Assembly: GCA_036250195.1 (NCBI GenBank)
Contig: JAVHZZ010000002.1
Span: forward strand, 367,166,624 to 367,230,623
Source of the DNA: Mixophyes australis
Lineage: Eukaryota; Chordata; Amphibia; Anura; Limnodynastidae
DNA: 64,000 bases
Direction: 5' to 3'
Below are positions 12,451 to 24,011 of this stretch, one piece after another; within the stretch, counting starts at the first letter, position 1; each line of letters starts with the position of its first letter. A program made the translations under genes and the position numbers. The notes beneath the pieces were generated by a model, which saw only the letters and a list, made by a program, of their open reading frames with translations, searched no databases and had not been told where the DNA came from.

Positions 12451-13671
12451 ACTAGTGTTGATCTAGACTTTGCCTGTGGGGTAGCAGCTTTCAAGCCCCT
12501 CTAACCAGACATATGACCTTCCTCACTGCTTTAACTCTGGCCAGCTCAGCTGTCACTTAATATCCCATTCATTACCAGACACGTAGATTCCACTTTCCTA
12601 GCAATGTAAGGGCTTTAGAGCAACACAGAGCTAAATACAGGTAGACCCCAATTGTCCACCTGGATCTGCCACTGCATCCCCAATCCAAAAATAGACCACT
12701 CTTCCTGATCCTCACAGTTTTTAATAGGCCTTGCCTGCTCCTCATTGGCTGATGTGTCCTTCACTGTTGGATCATGGCGCTCAGAACAGATTGTAAATCC
12801 ATTCATCCCAGCAGTTTTAGGTAGGGATAGACTTAGGCTATTCTAGGAATAGACTCTGTCTAAACAGGGGAAAGTAAATGTACTGAACCTGGCAGCTGGA
12901 GAACGTATCCAGCCTGAACGTGAGAAAAGCAGATATTCCAAAGAAACTATAGTAGCCTCATTAGATGGAGCAGTTGCTAAAGAAGGGTTTTGTCCCAAAA
13001 TGGACAATCCCTTTATTAGACAATGAATCAATTAGCTATTAAAATATCACTACAGAAGGATCTTGTATGTTTCTTCAAAGGAACAAGCCTGCTCTACATA
13101 CAACGTTTGGGTGAATATAACAAATAACAGCATAAAGTAGGGAACTATAGGGCAAATGTATGTATAGGAACTGCTTCCTTAGCAATAGTAATATGAAATA
13201 TCAGTATTGACTATAGCAGAACAACTGCATTTTAAGTAAGTCATTTTCAATGTGATGGTGAAGTCAATGGGTCTTCTTCTAAGCTAGCTTGTCATGTTAA
13301 GATCTTCATCCTGCACTTAGAACAGTGTGTTTTAAATTTCTATTGTCACAAAACATTCTCCAATATAAAACATTGCTGAACACTTTGGAAGTCATTGGTA
13401 ACAATTAGATCTATTTATAGTGGCACTTAGGAAATGTAACCCTGATTCTCTTAAACTTGCAATGCTTTCTCTTTGGTGTCACAGACTGTTAGTAGCTGGA
13501 AGTTCAGCTATAATGATACAAGAGATGTCAGAACAAACTGTGTTTGTCTTACAGCTATCAGTGTCATAGATTTGGTAAAACTGGGGAAAAACTGTAAATG
13601 GGCCATGAATGAACCACTGGTAGCCAATGTGGGCTGTAGTCCTTAGGCAACTTTTGTCTCTCCAGCTTATG
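12451..13671. other. Unique non-coding stretch
   Basis: No gene, terminal repeats or array that I can support. Confidence 0.45.
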
Positions 13672-14085
13672 TGGAACTAACGGTCCTATCATGAACTTCT
13701 CCTATGCTGCTCCCCACTTATGGAATTCCCTGCCACGCCCAATCTGACTTTACCACGGCCTTCAAATCTATCTCTCTGAAAACCCAACTCTTATTTAGAG
13801 ATTGCCTTATGCCCGATGATACTACTCACACTAATGCACCCTTATAACTGTCCCAATCTCCACTCTGAGCCACACACACTCCTCTTGTTTCAGCTGTGCC
13901 CTCTTCCACTTAGAATGTAAGCTCTCTAATGAGCAGGTTCCTCCGTACACTTTGTTTTCATGTCTGTATTTATTTTATCTACCTTGTATTTCCTTGTTTT
14001 ATGCATGTCCTGTTTTTCCTACTGTGTAGCGCTGCGGAGCACTGTGGCGCCTTACAAATATACGATGACAATCAATAACAATAAT
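13672..14085 (+). mobile_element. Interspersed repeat with SINE-like 3' tail (probable LINE 3' end)
   Basis: The block starts near CTATGCTGCTCCCCACTTATGG. It ends TGTAGCGCTGCGGAGCACTG, GGCGCCTTACAAATA and an A/T-rich tail. The terminal words match the tail of the SINEs in this window (CAGCGCTGCGGA, GGCGCTATATAAATA). A shared tail is how SINEs borrow a LINE reverse transcriptase, so this may be the 3' end of the partner LINE or a second SINE family. No reverse transcriptase is visible. Confidence 0.6.
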
Positions 14086-14612
14086 ACTGCACACAAAGCC
14101 ACCAACCATCCCAGGGAGCTGATTTTATTTTCCCTGTAAGGGACCTAATAGGGCTATGTTACCTGTGTGTGACTGCAGATGAATTTCACAGCTTCAGAAC
14201 ACCATTTTTTCGTCCTGGAAAAACATTCATGTGACACAGATCTAAGGAGTGGTTGTGTTCTATATCAGTGATTTATAGACCATCAAACTCTGCACACCAA
14301 GATGGCAGAAAATGCTGGGTGCAACATTTTGCATCTTCTGATGGTAGGGGCTCTTACTTGACTACTCACCTACCTTGTTTCTGGGAGATCCAGAGGCAAG
14401 GTAGGATGCAATCTGAGCCTGCAGCCCTACAAAGCCTCATAAAGCTTTAGCTTGGAGGTACTTCCCAAACAGAGAAAGTGGGTGTGCCCCTAGATAAGTG
14501 CAATCCTGCCAAAACACAAGGCAGGCCATGCATGCGTAGATCCCCTCATACTGACACTATTGCTGAGGCAGCTGACTACCACTCAGATGACTTGCTGAGG
14601 TTTTATTTATTA
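14086..14612. other. Unique non-coding stretch
   Basis: No gene or delimited repeat. Frames of 65-77 codons have no support. Confidence 0.4.
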
Positions 14613-14620
14613 ATTAAGCT

Positions 14621-14920
14621 CATACTTGCCAACTCTCCCGGAAATATCCAGGAGATTCCCGAAATCTGGGTCAGTCTCCCGGACTCCCGGGAGGGAGGGC
14701 AATTCTCCTGATTCCCGACCGGCTGTGGAAAAGCAAATGGAGGGGGTGGGGCTTATTGGACATCATGAACGCGTCATTGTGGCCCCACCCCTAGTTTTAT
14801 TGGCCAAAAAGGGTGGTGACAGGATTGGAGGCGGGGCTAATGGTGTGATTCTTTGAGCCCCACACACCCACTTGCCCCCCAGACCTCCCGGGACACAAGC
14901 TGCCAATGTTGACAACTATG
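14621..14920 (+). mobile_element. hAT-type miniature element, CATACTTGCC family, copy 3
   Basis: The left end CATACTTGCCAACTCTCCCG is intact. The right end TGTTGACAACTATG is diverged. The flanks ATTAAGCT (14613-14620) and ATAAAGCT (14921-14928) match at 7 of 8 positions, fitting an aged 8-bp hAT duplication. The interior contains GGGAGG palindromes and a GGGGCGGGG-like stretch. Confidence 0.8.
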
Positions 14921-14928
14921 ATAAAGCT

Positions 14929-15383
14929 ATTGGAGGGTTTCTATCACTAAAATAAGCAACAATATAAAGCTAGTCATATCATCTATTAGTAATAAAGAGG
15001 CATGTTAAAAAATTATAAATTATTATCTTTCACAAATTTAAACATATCATAGTATGGACTCCGGGGAGGTGGGGAAAAGTGAAAAATGTCCATTGCGTTA
15101 AAATAATATAACCTGTGAAACTAGTTGACTAGATAAAGACTTCAGCTGGTACTAGGGCTACATTGACAGAAATGATCATATTTCTGATTTTCAACTAGGC
15201 TCTCAACAAGGCTTATATGACTGCAGATGTCCCAAAGGCCAAATGTTCTAAGTGCCAATATGCAGAGTAGGCCCAAGATCCATTATTGATAGTGCACTCC
15301 CAAGAATTATTTGGAATATTCCTGAAGGCAGTTTAAGTAGTGACTATAAACATGTGCTATGCTGGCCAGCTATTTACACATTC
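14929..15383. other. Unique non-coding stretch
   Basis: AT-rich sequence without recognisable features. Confidence 0.45.
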
Positions 15384-15696
15384 AGGGCCTGAGTCATTAA
15401 GGAGAGCAAAGCAAAAAAAAAGGAGTAACTTTGCATTCTGGCAAAACCATGTTGCATTGGAGGGGAAAATTTAAAATGTAGGGACTGATTTATAGTTGGG
15501 GTAAGGCCTGTCCTAGATCAACTTTTAAATTTTAGTAAAGCTGTCAAGTATTTGTGTGCTACATGAAAAAGTTGTCACTATTTTCCTTACGTGCAAAATA
15601 ATAAACTAATCTGCACCCCTTGCATTGTATCATGGGGTTTTTCCAGGAGCAAACTTACTCCTTTTTTGCTTTGCTGTCCTTAATGACTCAGGCCCT
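15384..15696. mobile_element. Miniature DNA transposon with AGGGCCTGAGTCATTAAGG ends
   Basis: The terminal inverted repeats are about 45 bp: the left begins AGGGCCTGAGTCATTAAGGA and runs into GCAAAGCAAAAAA. The right end is its complement, finishing CTCAGGCCCT. The interior is AT-rich and non-coding. I see no convincing target duplication (flanks TTC and CAG), so the superfamily is unassigned. Confidence 0.75.
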
Positions 15697-15867
15697 CAGT
15701 GTGGTCAGTTATTCACATGTGTAGTGGTGGCCAATTATACACATATCCAGCGTTTGCCATGTGTATGCTGCAGTGGTGGCCGACAACATACACATCCAAT
15801 GGAGTAGAGCTGCATACATGACCAGGATGGCCAGCTATATACATGTCAAGCAGACTCCAGCTATAAA

Positions 15868-16554
15868 CAGTTGTAGTCAAAAATACTGGCACCCTTGCAT
15901 TGTTTTCAAATAACTCTCAATTTCCTCTAAAGATAAGGTGATATTAACAACATTATTGGGTCTCCACAATTTTGTTTTTGTTAATATACAGAACCTTTGT
16001 TTTTTATTCCGCATTTAATACTGTATATCTTTTAAATCAGAAAATGAAAAGAAATGGTATTGACAATATTATTCCCACCCTAGACTTAAAATTTGTTAGC
16101 ATAGCCTTTGGTCAAAATAACTGCAATCAACCGCTTCCTGTATGCTATATATCTTCTGTCTGACCTCCTCTGGCTTTCTATATCTCTATGCTCATTGCAG
16201 TACACACAGTGACACAAAACAAGCTTGTTTAATTTGTGATTTTGATATTGCAGGCACCAGCTACTCATCATAGGTGAGTTCAGTTGCTAAGTGAAGGAGA
16301 ATCACACGCTTGAAATGTGATTATTTCTAACTACTTCTAAAAGATGCAATTAATTTTGTCCAAGCCATTTAGGGATTTTTGCATGAAATAAGCTACAACC
16401 AAGCACATTTTTTTTCGCTTTTTGCATTGTGTTCCACTGCAAATCAAAGAGTATAACAAAATATGTTTTAACCTCAACAATTTTCTGGAAGAAATGGTGC
16501 ATTAAAGAAACAACTTTTTGGCCCCATTGCAGTCAAGTGGTGTCCAGCTACATG

Positions 16555-16555
<1 letters not shown>
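15868..16555. mobile_element. Tc1/mariner-like remnant
   Basis: The left end reads CAGTTGTAGTCAAAAATACT followed by GGCACCCTTGCATTG, the style of Tc1-like ends in fish and frogs. It sits next to TA. At 16341-16400 the words TTTTGTCCAAGCCATTTAGG and GCATGAAATAAGCTACAACC resemble Tc1-like 3' flanking sequence. No transposase frame survives and the right terminal repeat is missing, so this is a deleted or truncated copy. Confidence 0.5.
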
Positions 16556-16585
<30 letters not shown>

Positions 16586-16593
16586 TCAGTAGT

Positions 16594-16890
16594 CAGTGCT
16601 GTCTTTCCGCAATTGCCCAGGGGCCCCACGGGCATAGAGGGCCCCCATAGGCAGGGTTCGGAGCCCTGGAAAAAAGAGCAAAAAAATAAGTTTTCACAGC
16701 GGCAATCCGCCTCCCTCCTTTTCCTCTCCTGTCTGCTGCGCTCGCACTGAAAGTCACCACGCCTGACATATTCTGTAAAGAGCGCCCAGAGAGGAGCCGT
16801 GACGAGCAAGACAGAAGAGAAAGACAAAAAAGAAGAATTCAGAAGAAAGCAGGCAATAGAAAGGTGAGTGTATCGGAAGAGTGAAAAAGG
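16594..16890 (+). mobile_element. Left end of a hAT-like element leading into the minisatellite
   Basis: The segment starts CAGTGCTGTCTTTCCGCAAT and continues TGCCCAGGGGCCCC. A related end, CAGGGACGTCTTTCCGACTG, lies on the minus strand at 57343. A consensus 5' splice site (AAG|GTGAGTG) occurs at 16861-16870, 270 bp from the end. No right end was found beyond the satellite, so assignment to hAT is tentative. Confidence 0.4.
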
Positions 16891-19320
16891 GGAGACAGAA
16901 GTTGAGCAAAAGCAACATAATCGAGAGCACATTGTGAAATGGGGGAGATAGAAGGGGAGCATAAGCAGCATAATGAAGGGCACTGTGAATTAGGGGAGAC
17001 AGAGGGGGAGCATAAGCAGCATAATGACGGGCACTGTGAATTAGGGGAGACAGAGGGGGAGCATAAGCAGCATAATGAAGGGCACTGTGAATTAGGGGAG
17101 ACAGAGGGGGAGCATAAGCAGCATAATGAAGGGCACTGTGAATTAGGGGAGACAGAGGGGGAGCATAAGCAGCATAATGACGGGCACTGTGAATTAGGGG
17201 AGACAGAGGGGGAGCATAAGCAGCATAATGAAGGGCACTGTGAATTAGGGGAGACAGAGGGGGAGCATAAGCAGCATAATGACGGGCACTGTGAATTAGG
17301 GGAGACAGAGGGGGAGCATAAGCAGCATAATGACGGGCACTGTGAATTAGGGGAGACAGAGGGGGAGCATAAGCAGCATAATGACGAGCACTGTGAATTA
17401 GGGGAGACAGAGGGGGAGCATAAGCAGCATAATGAAGGGCACTGTGAATTAGGGGAGACAGAGGGGGAGCATAAGCAGCATAATGACGGGCACTGTGAAT
17501 TAGGGGAGACAGAGGGGGAGCATAAGCAGCATAATGAAGGGCACTGTGAATTAGGGGAGACAGAGGGGGAGCATAAGCAGCATAATGACGGGCACTGTGA
17601 ATTAGGGGAGACAGAGGGGGAGCATAAGCAGCATAATGACGGGCACTGTGAATTAGGGGAGACAGAGGGGGAGCATAAGCAGCATAATGACGGGCACTGT
17701 GAATTAGGGGAGACAGAGGGGGAGCATAAGCAGCATAATGACGGGCACTGTGAATTAGGGGAGACAGAGGGGGAGCATAAGCAGCATAATGAAGGGCACT
17801 GTGAATTAGGGGAGACAGAGGGGGAGCATAAGCAGCATAATGACGGGCACTGTGAATTAGGGGAGACAGAGGGGGAGCATAAGCAGCATAATGACGGGCA
17901 CTGTGAATTAGGGGAGACAGAGGGGGAGCATAAGCAGCATAATGACGGGCACTGTGAATTAGGGGAGACAGAGGGGGAGCATAAGCAGCATAATGAAGGG
18001 CACTGTGAATTAGGGGAGACAGAGGGGGAGCATAAGCAGCATAATGACGGGCACTGTGAATTAGGGGAGACAGAGGGGGAGCATAAGCAGCATAATGAAG
18101 GGCACTGTGAATTAGGGGAGACAGAGGGGGAGCATAAGCAGCATAATGACGGGCACTGTGAATTAGGGGAGACAGAGGGGGAGCATAAGCAGCATAATGA
18201 AAGGCACTGTGAATTAGGGGAGACAGAGGGGGAGCATAAGCAGCATAATGACGGGCACTGTGAATTAGGGGAGACAGAGGGGGAGCATAAGCAGCATAAT
18301 GACGGGCACTGTGAATTAGGGGAGACAGAGGGGGAGCATAAGCAGCATAATGACGGGCACTGTGAATTAGGGGAGACAGAGGGGGAGCATAAGCAGCATA
18401 ATGAAAGGCACTGTGAATTAGGGGAGACAGAGGGGGAGCATAAGCAGCATAATGACGGGCACTGTGAATTAGGGGAGACAGAGGGGGAGCATAAGCAGCA
18501 TAATGACGGGCACTGTGAATTAGGGGAGACAGAGGGGGAGCATAAGCAGCATAATGACGGGCACTGTGAATTAGGGGAGACAGAGGGGGAGCATAAGCAG
18601 CATAATGAAGGGCACTGTGAATTAGGGGAGACAGAGGGGGAGCATAAGCAGCATAATGACGGGCACTGTGAATTAGGGGAGACAGAGGGGGAGCATAAGC
18701 AGCATAATGAAGGGCACTGTGAATTAGGGGAGACAGAGGGGGAGCATAAGCAGCATAATGACGGGCACTGTGAATTAGGGGAGACAGAGGGGGAGCATAA
18801 GCAGCATAATGAAAGGCACTGTGAATTAGGGGAGACAGAGGGGGAGCATAAGCAGCATAATGACGGGCACTGTGAATTAGGGGAGACAGAGGGGGAGCAT
18901 AAGCAGCATAATGACGGGCACTGTGAATTAGGGGAGACAGAGGGGGAGCATAAGCAGCATAATGACGGGCACTGTGAATTAGGGGAGACAGAGGGGGAGC
19001 ATAAGCAGCATAATGAAAGGCACTGTGAATTAGGGGAGACAGAGGGGGAGCATAAGCAGCATAATGACGGGCACTGTGAATTAGGGGAGACAGAGGGGGA
19101 GCATAAGCAGCATAATGACGGGCACTGTGAATTAGGGGAGACAGAGGGGGAGCATAAGCAGCATAATGACGGGCACTGTGAATTAGGGGAGACAGAGGGG
19201 GAGCATAAGCAGCATAATGACGGGCACTGTGAATTAGGGGAGACAGAGGGGGAGCATAAGCAGCATAATGACGGGCACTGTGAATTAGGGGAGACAGAGG
19301 GGGAGCATAAGCAGCATGAT
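16891..19320 (+). repeat. 51-bp minisatellite, about 47 tandem units
   Basis: The unit is exactly 51 bp. From 16942 there are 46 full units and a partial one to 19320, with a diverged unit at 16891-16941. The full units are almost identical. They differ mainly in one short segment, read as GAAGGG, GACGGG, GAAAGG or (once) GACGAG. Because 51 is a multiple of three, long open frames cross the array (834 codons on plus; 857 and 866 on minus). None has a promoter, a domain or sequence continuing outside the array, so I do not call a gene. Units 21-32 and 33-44 carry the same order of variants. Confidence 0.97.
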
Positions 19321-19439
19321 TTTTCATGTTTAAATACTAATTTGGTCACAGGTAACAATAAATATAAACTTAATTTTAACAATTTGGTTCCTCTTTTATG
19401 TTGCAAGAACTGTAAACCATTTTCAGATTTGTATTTCAA

Positions 19440-19924
19440 TTAGTCTTTATGTGTTTTTTATTTGAATAAAATATATATATAAAAAAGAAAGATTACTGCA
19501 CTAAATGAGAGAGAATCTGACTATGGCCATCGAGCTTCTCGCTCACTGCACAGCCCCTGCAAGCTGCTGCTCTCTTTGTTTATAATTAACAGTGCAAATA
19601 GGTCTCCAGTTGCCGGGCAAACAAAGAGATATGAGAAATTAGCACTCCACACAAAGTCATTATTCTGGCTATTTATAAATAGCTACAAGGAGCGAGGGAG
19701 GGAACAACAACAGAAATGACTGCATCTGTAATGACTTCCTGTTCTAATTTCATGAGTGTCCCCTCGCTGTTTGGTTTCTCTGGCTCAGTTGTTATAGTTC
19801 CTGACACATCTCTGGTACATCACTGGGAAAGTCTCATTTATGTACTAGCAACCAGAGATAGTAATGATCAGCCAGCGGTGTAAGGGAAAGAGAGATATAG
19901 TAATACAGAACAGCATGGTTTACA
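19440..19924. other. Unique stretch, candidate conserved regulatory element
   Basis: No gene. At 19495-19880 the text is compositionally complex and contains TTGTTTATAATTAA, CAAACAAAGAG and CTATTTATAAATAG (forkhead, homeodomain and MEF2-like words). The regulatory role is an inference only. Confidence 0.3.
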
Positions 19925-19932
19925 GGTATAGC

Positions 19933-19976
19933 CATAGTTGCCTACTCTCCCAGAATGTCCAAAGTTGGCAAGTATG
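19933..19976 (+). mobile_element. 44-bp CATACTTGCC-family mini-copy with perfect TSD
   Basis: It consists only of the two ends joined (CATAGTTGCCTACTCTCC, then AAAGTTGGCAAGTATG). A perfect 8-bp duplication GGTATAGC lies at 19925-19932 and 19977-19984. Full copies are about 280-300 bp. Either the internal part was lost after insertion, or a 44-bp derivative transposed. Confidence 0.85.
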
Positions 19977-20090
19977 GGTATAGCGCCAAAGAAATTAACT
20001 CCTCTCATATATGTCTCTATGTCTCATCACTCTTTGAAGGTGTTTCATGATTACATACATGACTGTCACGGGCAGCAAACCACACTTATA

Positions 20091-20380
20091 CATACCTGCC
20101 AACTCTCCCTGAATGAGACTCCGGCATTTTTTCTGGGAGACTTCCTGGGCTTCAGGGAGAGCAGGGCAACCTCCCGGTTCTCGCTCCCACAATAGATAAG
20201 TGACAGGGGCGGGGCTTAATGATGCAAATATTGCATCTTCTTAGCCCCTGCTCCTTGCTGTCATTGGCCAAAATCATTTAGGGGCGGGGCCAAAATGATG
20301 AGATTCTTCAAGCCCCACCCCCGCACGCCCCCCTCCCCTGGGATCTCCCTGAAGCCAACGAGGAAAAGTTGGCAAGTATG
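20091..20380 (+). mobile_element. hAT-type miniature element, CATACTTGCC family, copy 5
   Basis: The left end is CATACCTGCCAACTCTCC and the right end AAAGTTGGCAAGTATG. The flanks CACTTATA (20083-20090) and CACGTATA (20381-20388) match at 7 of 8. The interior has two GGGGCGGGGC words, which fit an Sp1/KLF GC box, plus GATGCAAAT. The right half closely matches that of the composite copy ending at 9515, so the two are the same subfamily. Confidence 0.85.
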
Positions 20381-20388
20381 CACGTATA

Positions 20389-21978
20389 TGATGTGACCTA
20401 CAAACATCACAGAGCTCCCATATGTATCAGATTTTCCAGAACAGACCCCATTTTTCTCCACCAGAAATCTATAACCTATAATGCTAATTATTCTATCAAT
20501 TAGATTTCTTAAGTAACCATATTAACAAGACGGTAGGGAGAGGTATTAGAAATGTTACACCTTATTTGGATCCTAAAAAGTCAGTGTAGAATTTTATGGT
20601 CTAACTAAACTTCAGATCACAATGGTGTCCTGGTTTTTCAACTCAAACTGATGGGAGCCTTAATACTGAAGTAGGGTTAACTTAGAGACAAACATGTTTA
20701 TGTTATGAAGCTGATTTCTGAAATTAGCAGAAAAATCAATTGATCAAAACCATCCTTCTAGTTTAGTACAATCCCAAATGGTTTGGAAGGTTTTAATGTG
20801 ACAGAAAGCATTATTTAAGACAGTGTAAATGCAAGGTTCTGCAGACTCTGGAGGCTACTCTCACTCACACTCTCTTTCATATACAACATACACGCATGCA
20901 TATATACATACATACTCTCCTTCATACACAACAAACATTAACACAGAAACTCCCACATTCTCACCTCTTCCTGCTGTGTCAGCCTCCAGCTTCCTCTGTG
21001 GATCAGACAGGGTAGGTAGGGGTTGCGTGGTTGTGATCGATTGGCTGAGTGACTGTGTGATGTCATTCAGAGGACAGCAGAGGCTGATGAGGAGTTCTTT
21101 CCTCAGTATTACATAGCGGCGCAGGCCGCTCCTCCACTTCCTTCGCCCCAGTGCACTGCGCCAATGGTAGGTTTGCAGAGTCTCCCTGTTGTTTGGGGTA
21201 CAGAGGCGGTCGTCCAACCCTTAATTTGACCCTGCATCACAGTACTGTCAACAAATGTGGTCTGCTATATATAAAGCAATTTAACTGCTAGTTCCCCATC
21301 AATGTAACTTGCAATATATAAATGAGGTGTTTTGCTTTTTCTCATTTATAATCTGTCTGTGTGTGTGGGCTTCGACAACCTTACCAGCATTGAAAAATTA
21401 TTTTTTCTCTTGCTCAAGCTTACCAGAGGTAACACAAGACATACACTGGATACACTGGATTCAATATTACTTATCTACATAATATAGAGCTTTAGTTTTA
21501 TAGAAATAAGCAACATGAGCTGGTGTGGGCCTTACTGGCGCGATTCACAGAAAATCATGTCATCCTGGGCCGTCCCCCTGCTGCAACAGGCTGATAAATT
21601 GGATAAAGTCATTTCAATTAAAATCTAGCAAACTTGGTTGTCTTTGTTTGAAAAGATGCGTATGGCACGCTACGGCGTGAAAGGGCGTACGCAGCCGCAA
21701 CACGTGGCACAAACAGTATTTACGCTTTTACATGCGTTCGCACAAACACTCAAATTTGTAAAATAGTACACAATAATGGTAGTTGCAGCACATAATTATT
21801 TATGTTGGAATATAGTAGAGTTTATGTGTAATATTATAAGTTATATGCATATCAGTAAAACATATGGTACACGTTGAAGGAATCCTGTCATGTGTGGTAT
21901 CATACTAATCCCCTTCACATTTGCGACTGTCCGGTTTACTCTGCGAAGGGATCGAAGAGTGCATACGCAAGTTATTAA
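20389..21978. other. Mostly unique stretch
   Basis: No gene. At 20829-21235 a GC-richer block ends with the complement of CAGGGTCAAATTAAGGGTTG, resembling one hAT end, but I found no partner end. At 21640-21980 the sequence is CpG-containing and precedes the LTR at 21979. Confidence 0.4.
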
Positions 21979-22397
21979 TGTTAAGGAATTATGGACTATT
22001 ATGATTAGAAATCTTGGCGGGAAGATCAGAACCCATCCCCTGGAGAGATGACCCCTCCTTTGGATTCCTGAGCTTAAACTAGCCTATGATCTGCAACCCC
22101 CTGGACCCTCCTGAAACCTGGACCAATAGAAGCAAGCCACACCTTTACATTGTTTTACTGTATTTCTGTTTGCATATAAGCAGCAGCTCCTCATCTAGAG
22201 TTCAGTCACCTAGACCACAGACTTCAGGACTGAATGACTGTTCACTGGATCCAGAGCGCCTGCGATAAGCAACGGCTGTACTTACTATTATTTCACTTGA
22301 ATTATTCTGCTACTTTTTGAGAATAAATATTTGTGCGTTGGAAACACAAACCGAGATTAGACAATCGCTATTGGATAGCGACAAAACGCTCTTAACA
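21979..22397 (+). mobile_element. Probable solo LTR (retroelement)
   Basis: The ~419-bp block starts TGTTAAG and ends CTTAACA, the TG...CA inverted ends of an LTR. In promoter order it has a CCAAT box (22133-22137), a TATA-like CATATAAG (22173-22180) and an AATAAA polyadenylation signal (22322-22327). No gag, pol or env is adjacent, so it looks like a solo LTR. The 5-bp flanks (ATTAA, ACATC) do not match, which leaves the exact ends uncertain. Confidence 0.65.
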
Positions 22398-24003
22398 ACA
22401 TCACTGAGATCTCCCCTCCAGTAGGGGGGATCTCAAAAGTAGGCTATATGGGTTTATTAGTATTCTACGCCTATTGCAATGTTTCAGTGTACAAAAAAAA
22501 ATCTCAGTTTCTCCAAGTACCCTCTGGTAAGAAGAGAGCTTAAAAAAAAGTCCTGCCATGAATCTAATAAAAAAGTGGGAATGAAAATGTAGGTTGTTTT
22601 TTTTAAAACATACATTATCAGATACAGGTAAAACAATGCATACAGAAATATTTAAATTACTATAGAACCAAAGCAAATATTGATCCAATGGCCCGTTGCA
22701 AATTGAGAGTCTATTGCAAATGCCCCCTCTGCCCTGCCTTAAAACCATCCCTACTATGACTACTATACTGTTATTTATATTATAATTGTAGTCTTGTGGT
22801 ACGGTTTCAATATTGGCTGATGGCAATGAATCCCTTTCCAAATTTGATATTTAATTGGTGGTTTACAATATTTTTTTTTATGAATGCCTAATTCCACAGA
22901 GCCAACTTATTTATTAGTGTTTAGATGACCCAAACAAGAACAGAAAGAGCTGGGTAACAACAGAAGAATACACAGACTCAGGATATATAAACTGAGCCAA
23001 ATAAAGAAGAACACAAAATGGCAGCTTTTCACAACAATTAGCCCAGTGCTTTGAGGCACCTTTCATAACTGCTGTACTCGGTTAAAATCAAAATAATTTC
23101 CTAAAGCAATTTCAGGAAAGAAGCTTTCTGCTTGAAAATCATACAAATGTAATTGATAAGCGTTTACTCTTGGGGCCGTTTACATGACAAAAGCTTCTTA
23201 ATTGCTCTGTTGCAACGTCTGTTTCAGTTCCCCCTGTGCCTTGCATTAAATCTATATATGCAATTTATTGCACTGAGCATAAATGTATTAAATTACATAT
23301 CTCAGGAACTATGGCTGGTGAGATCACATTCTAACTTCAAATCAAACTATTTCATTATTTATCATTACCTATAATTAAATGCGATTGAAACATAGAATTT
23401 GATGGCAAGTAAAAAAGAAAGATTGGCTCATCTAGTCTGTCTATTTCAGTGCCTAGTTTTTATGTTAACTTTTTTATATTTGCTATTGAATCTCTGTGTT
23501 TTTATTTTTCCTGTTTTAATAGGGTAGAGTGTGCACACCTCCCAACTGTCCTGATCTTTGTCAGGACAGTCCTTTTTGTCACTTTGACAAGGACTTTTGA
23601 GGTCCCATGCAGCAGGCTTCTAACACTCATGCATGGGGAAATGCATGAGTGTTTTTGTTTAGGGGGAGGGGTAGTCTAGTGCTAAGTGCGCTCTTGGGGG
23701 ACGTGGCAACTCCAGCGTGACTCTGCCATGCATCCAGGGTAGCGTGACCATGTCTCCTTTCATTATTGACTCTGACTATAATGGGAAATATGGTCTAGAA
23801 AAGTCGGATGGTTATCCAAGGCATTTGTATTTCTTAAATACTTAGAACTCCTAGAAGTTTGATATATAAAAAAGCGACACCCATTTGACTTGAGGTCCAA
23901 TAAGGCTGCAAAATCCACATAAAGAATAAAAGAGAGAGTACACCCTGTCCCTAGATAATGCTTTACAAAAGATGCACCTGCCGGGCAGCAGGATCTCAGT
24001 GAA
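22398..24003. other. Unique non-coding stretch
   Basis: No gene. Around 23533-23760 the words CACACCTCCCAACTGTCCTG and GTCAGGACAGTCC recall the palindrome-rich miniature elements of this window, but the ends are not definable. Confidence 0.4.
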
Positions 24004-24011
24004 CCTGTACC

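Noticed and set aside
16754..19443. Three very long open frames (834-866 codons) as genes
   Set aside because: All are the 51-bp minisatellite read in frames without stops. The only non-repeat parts are short, lack domains, and the same DNA is open on both strands.
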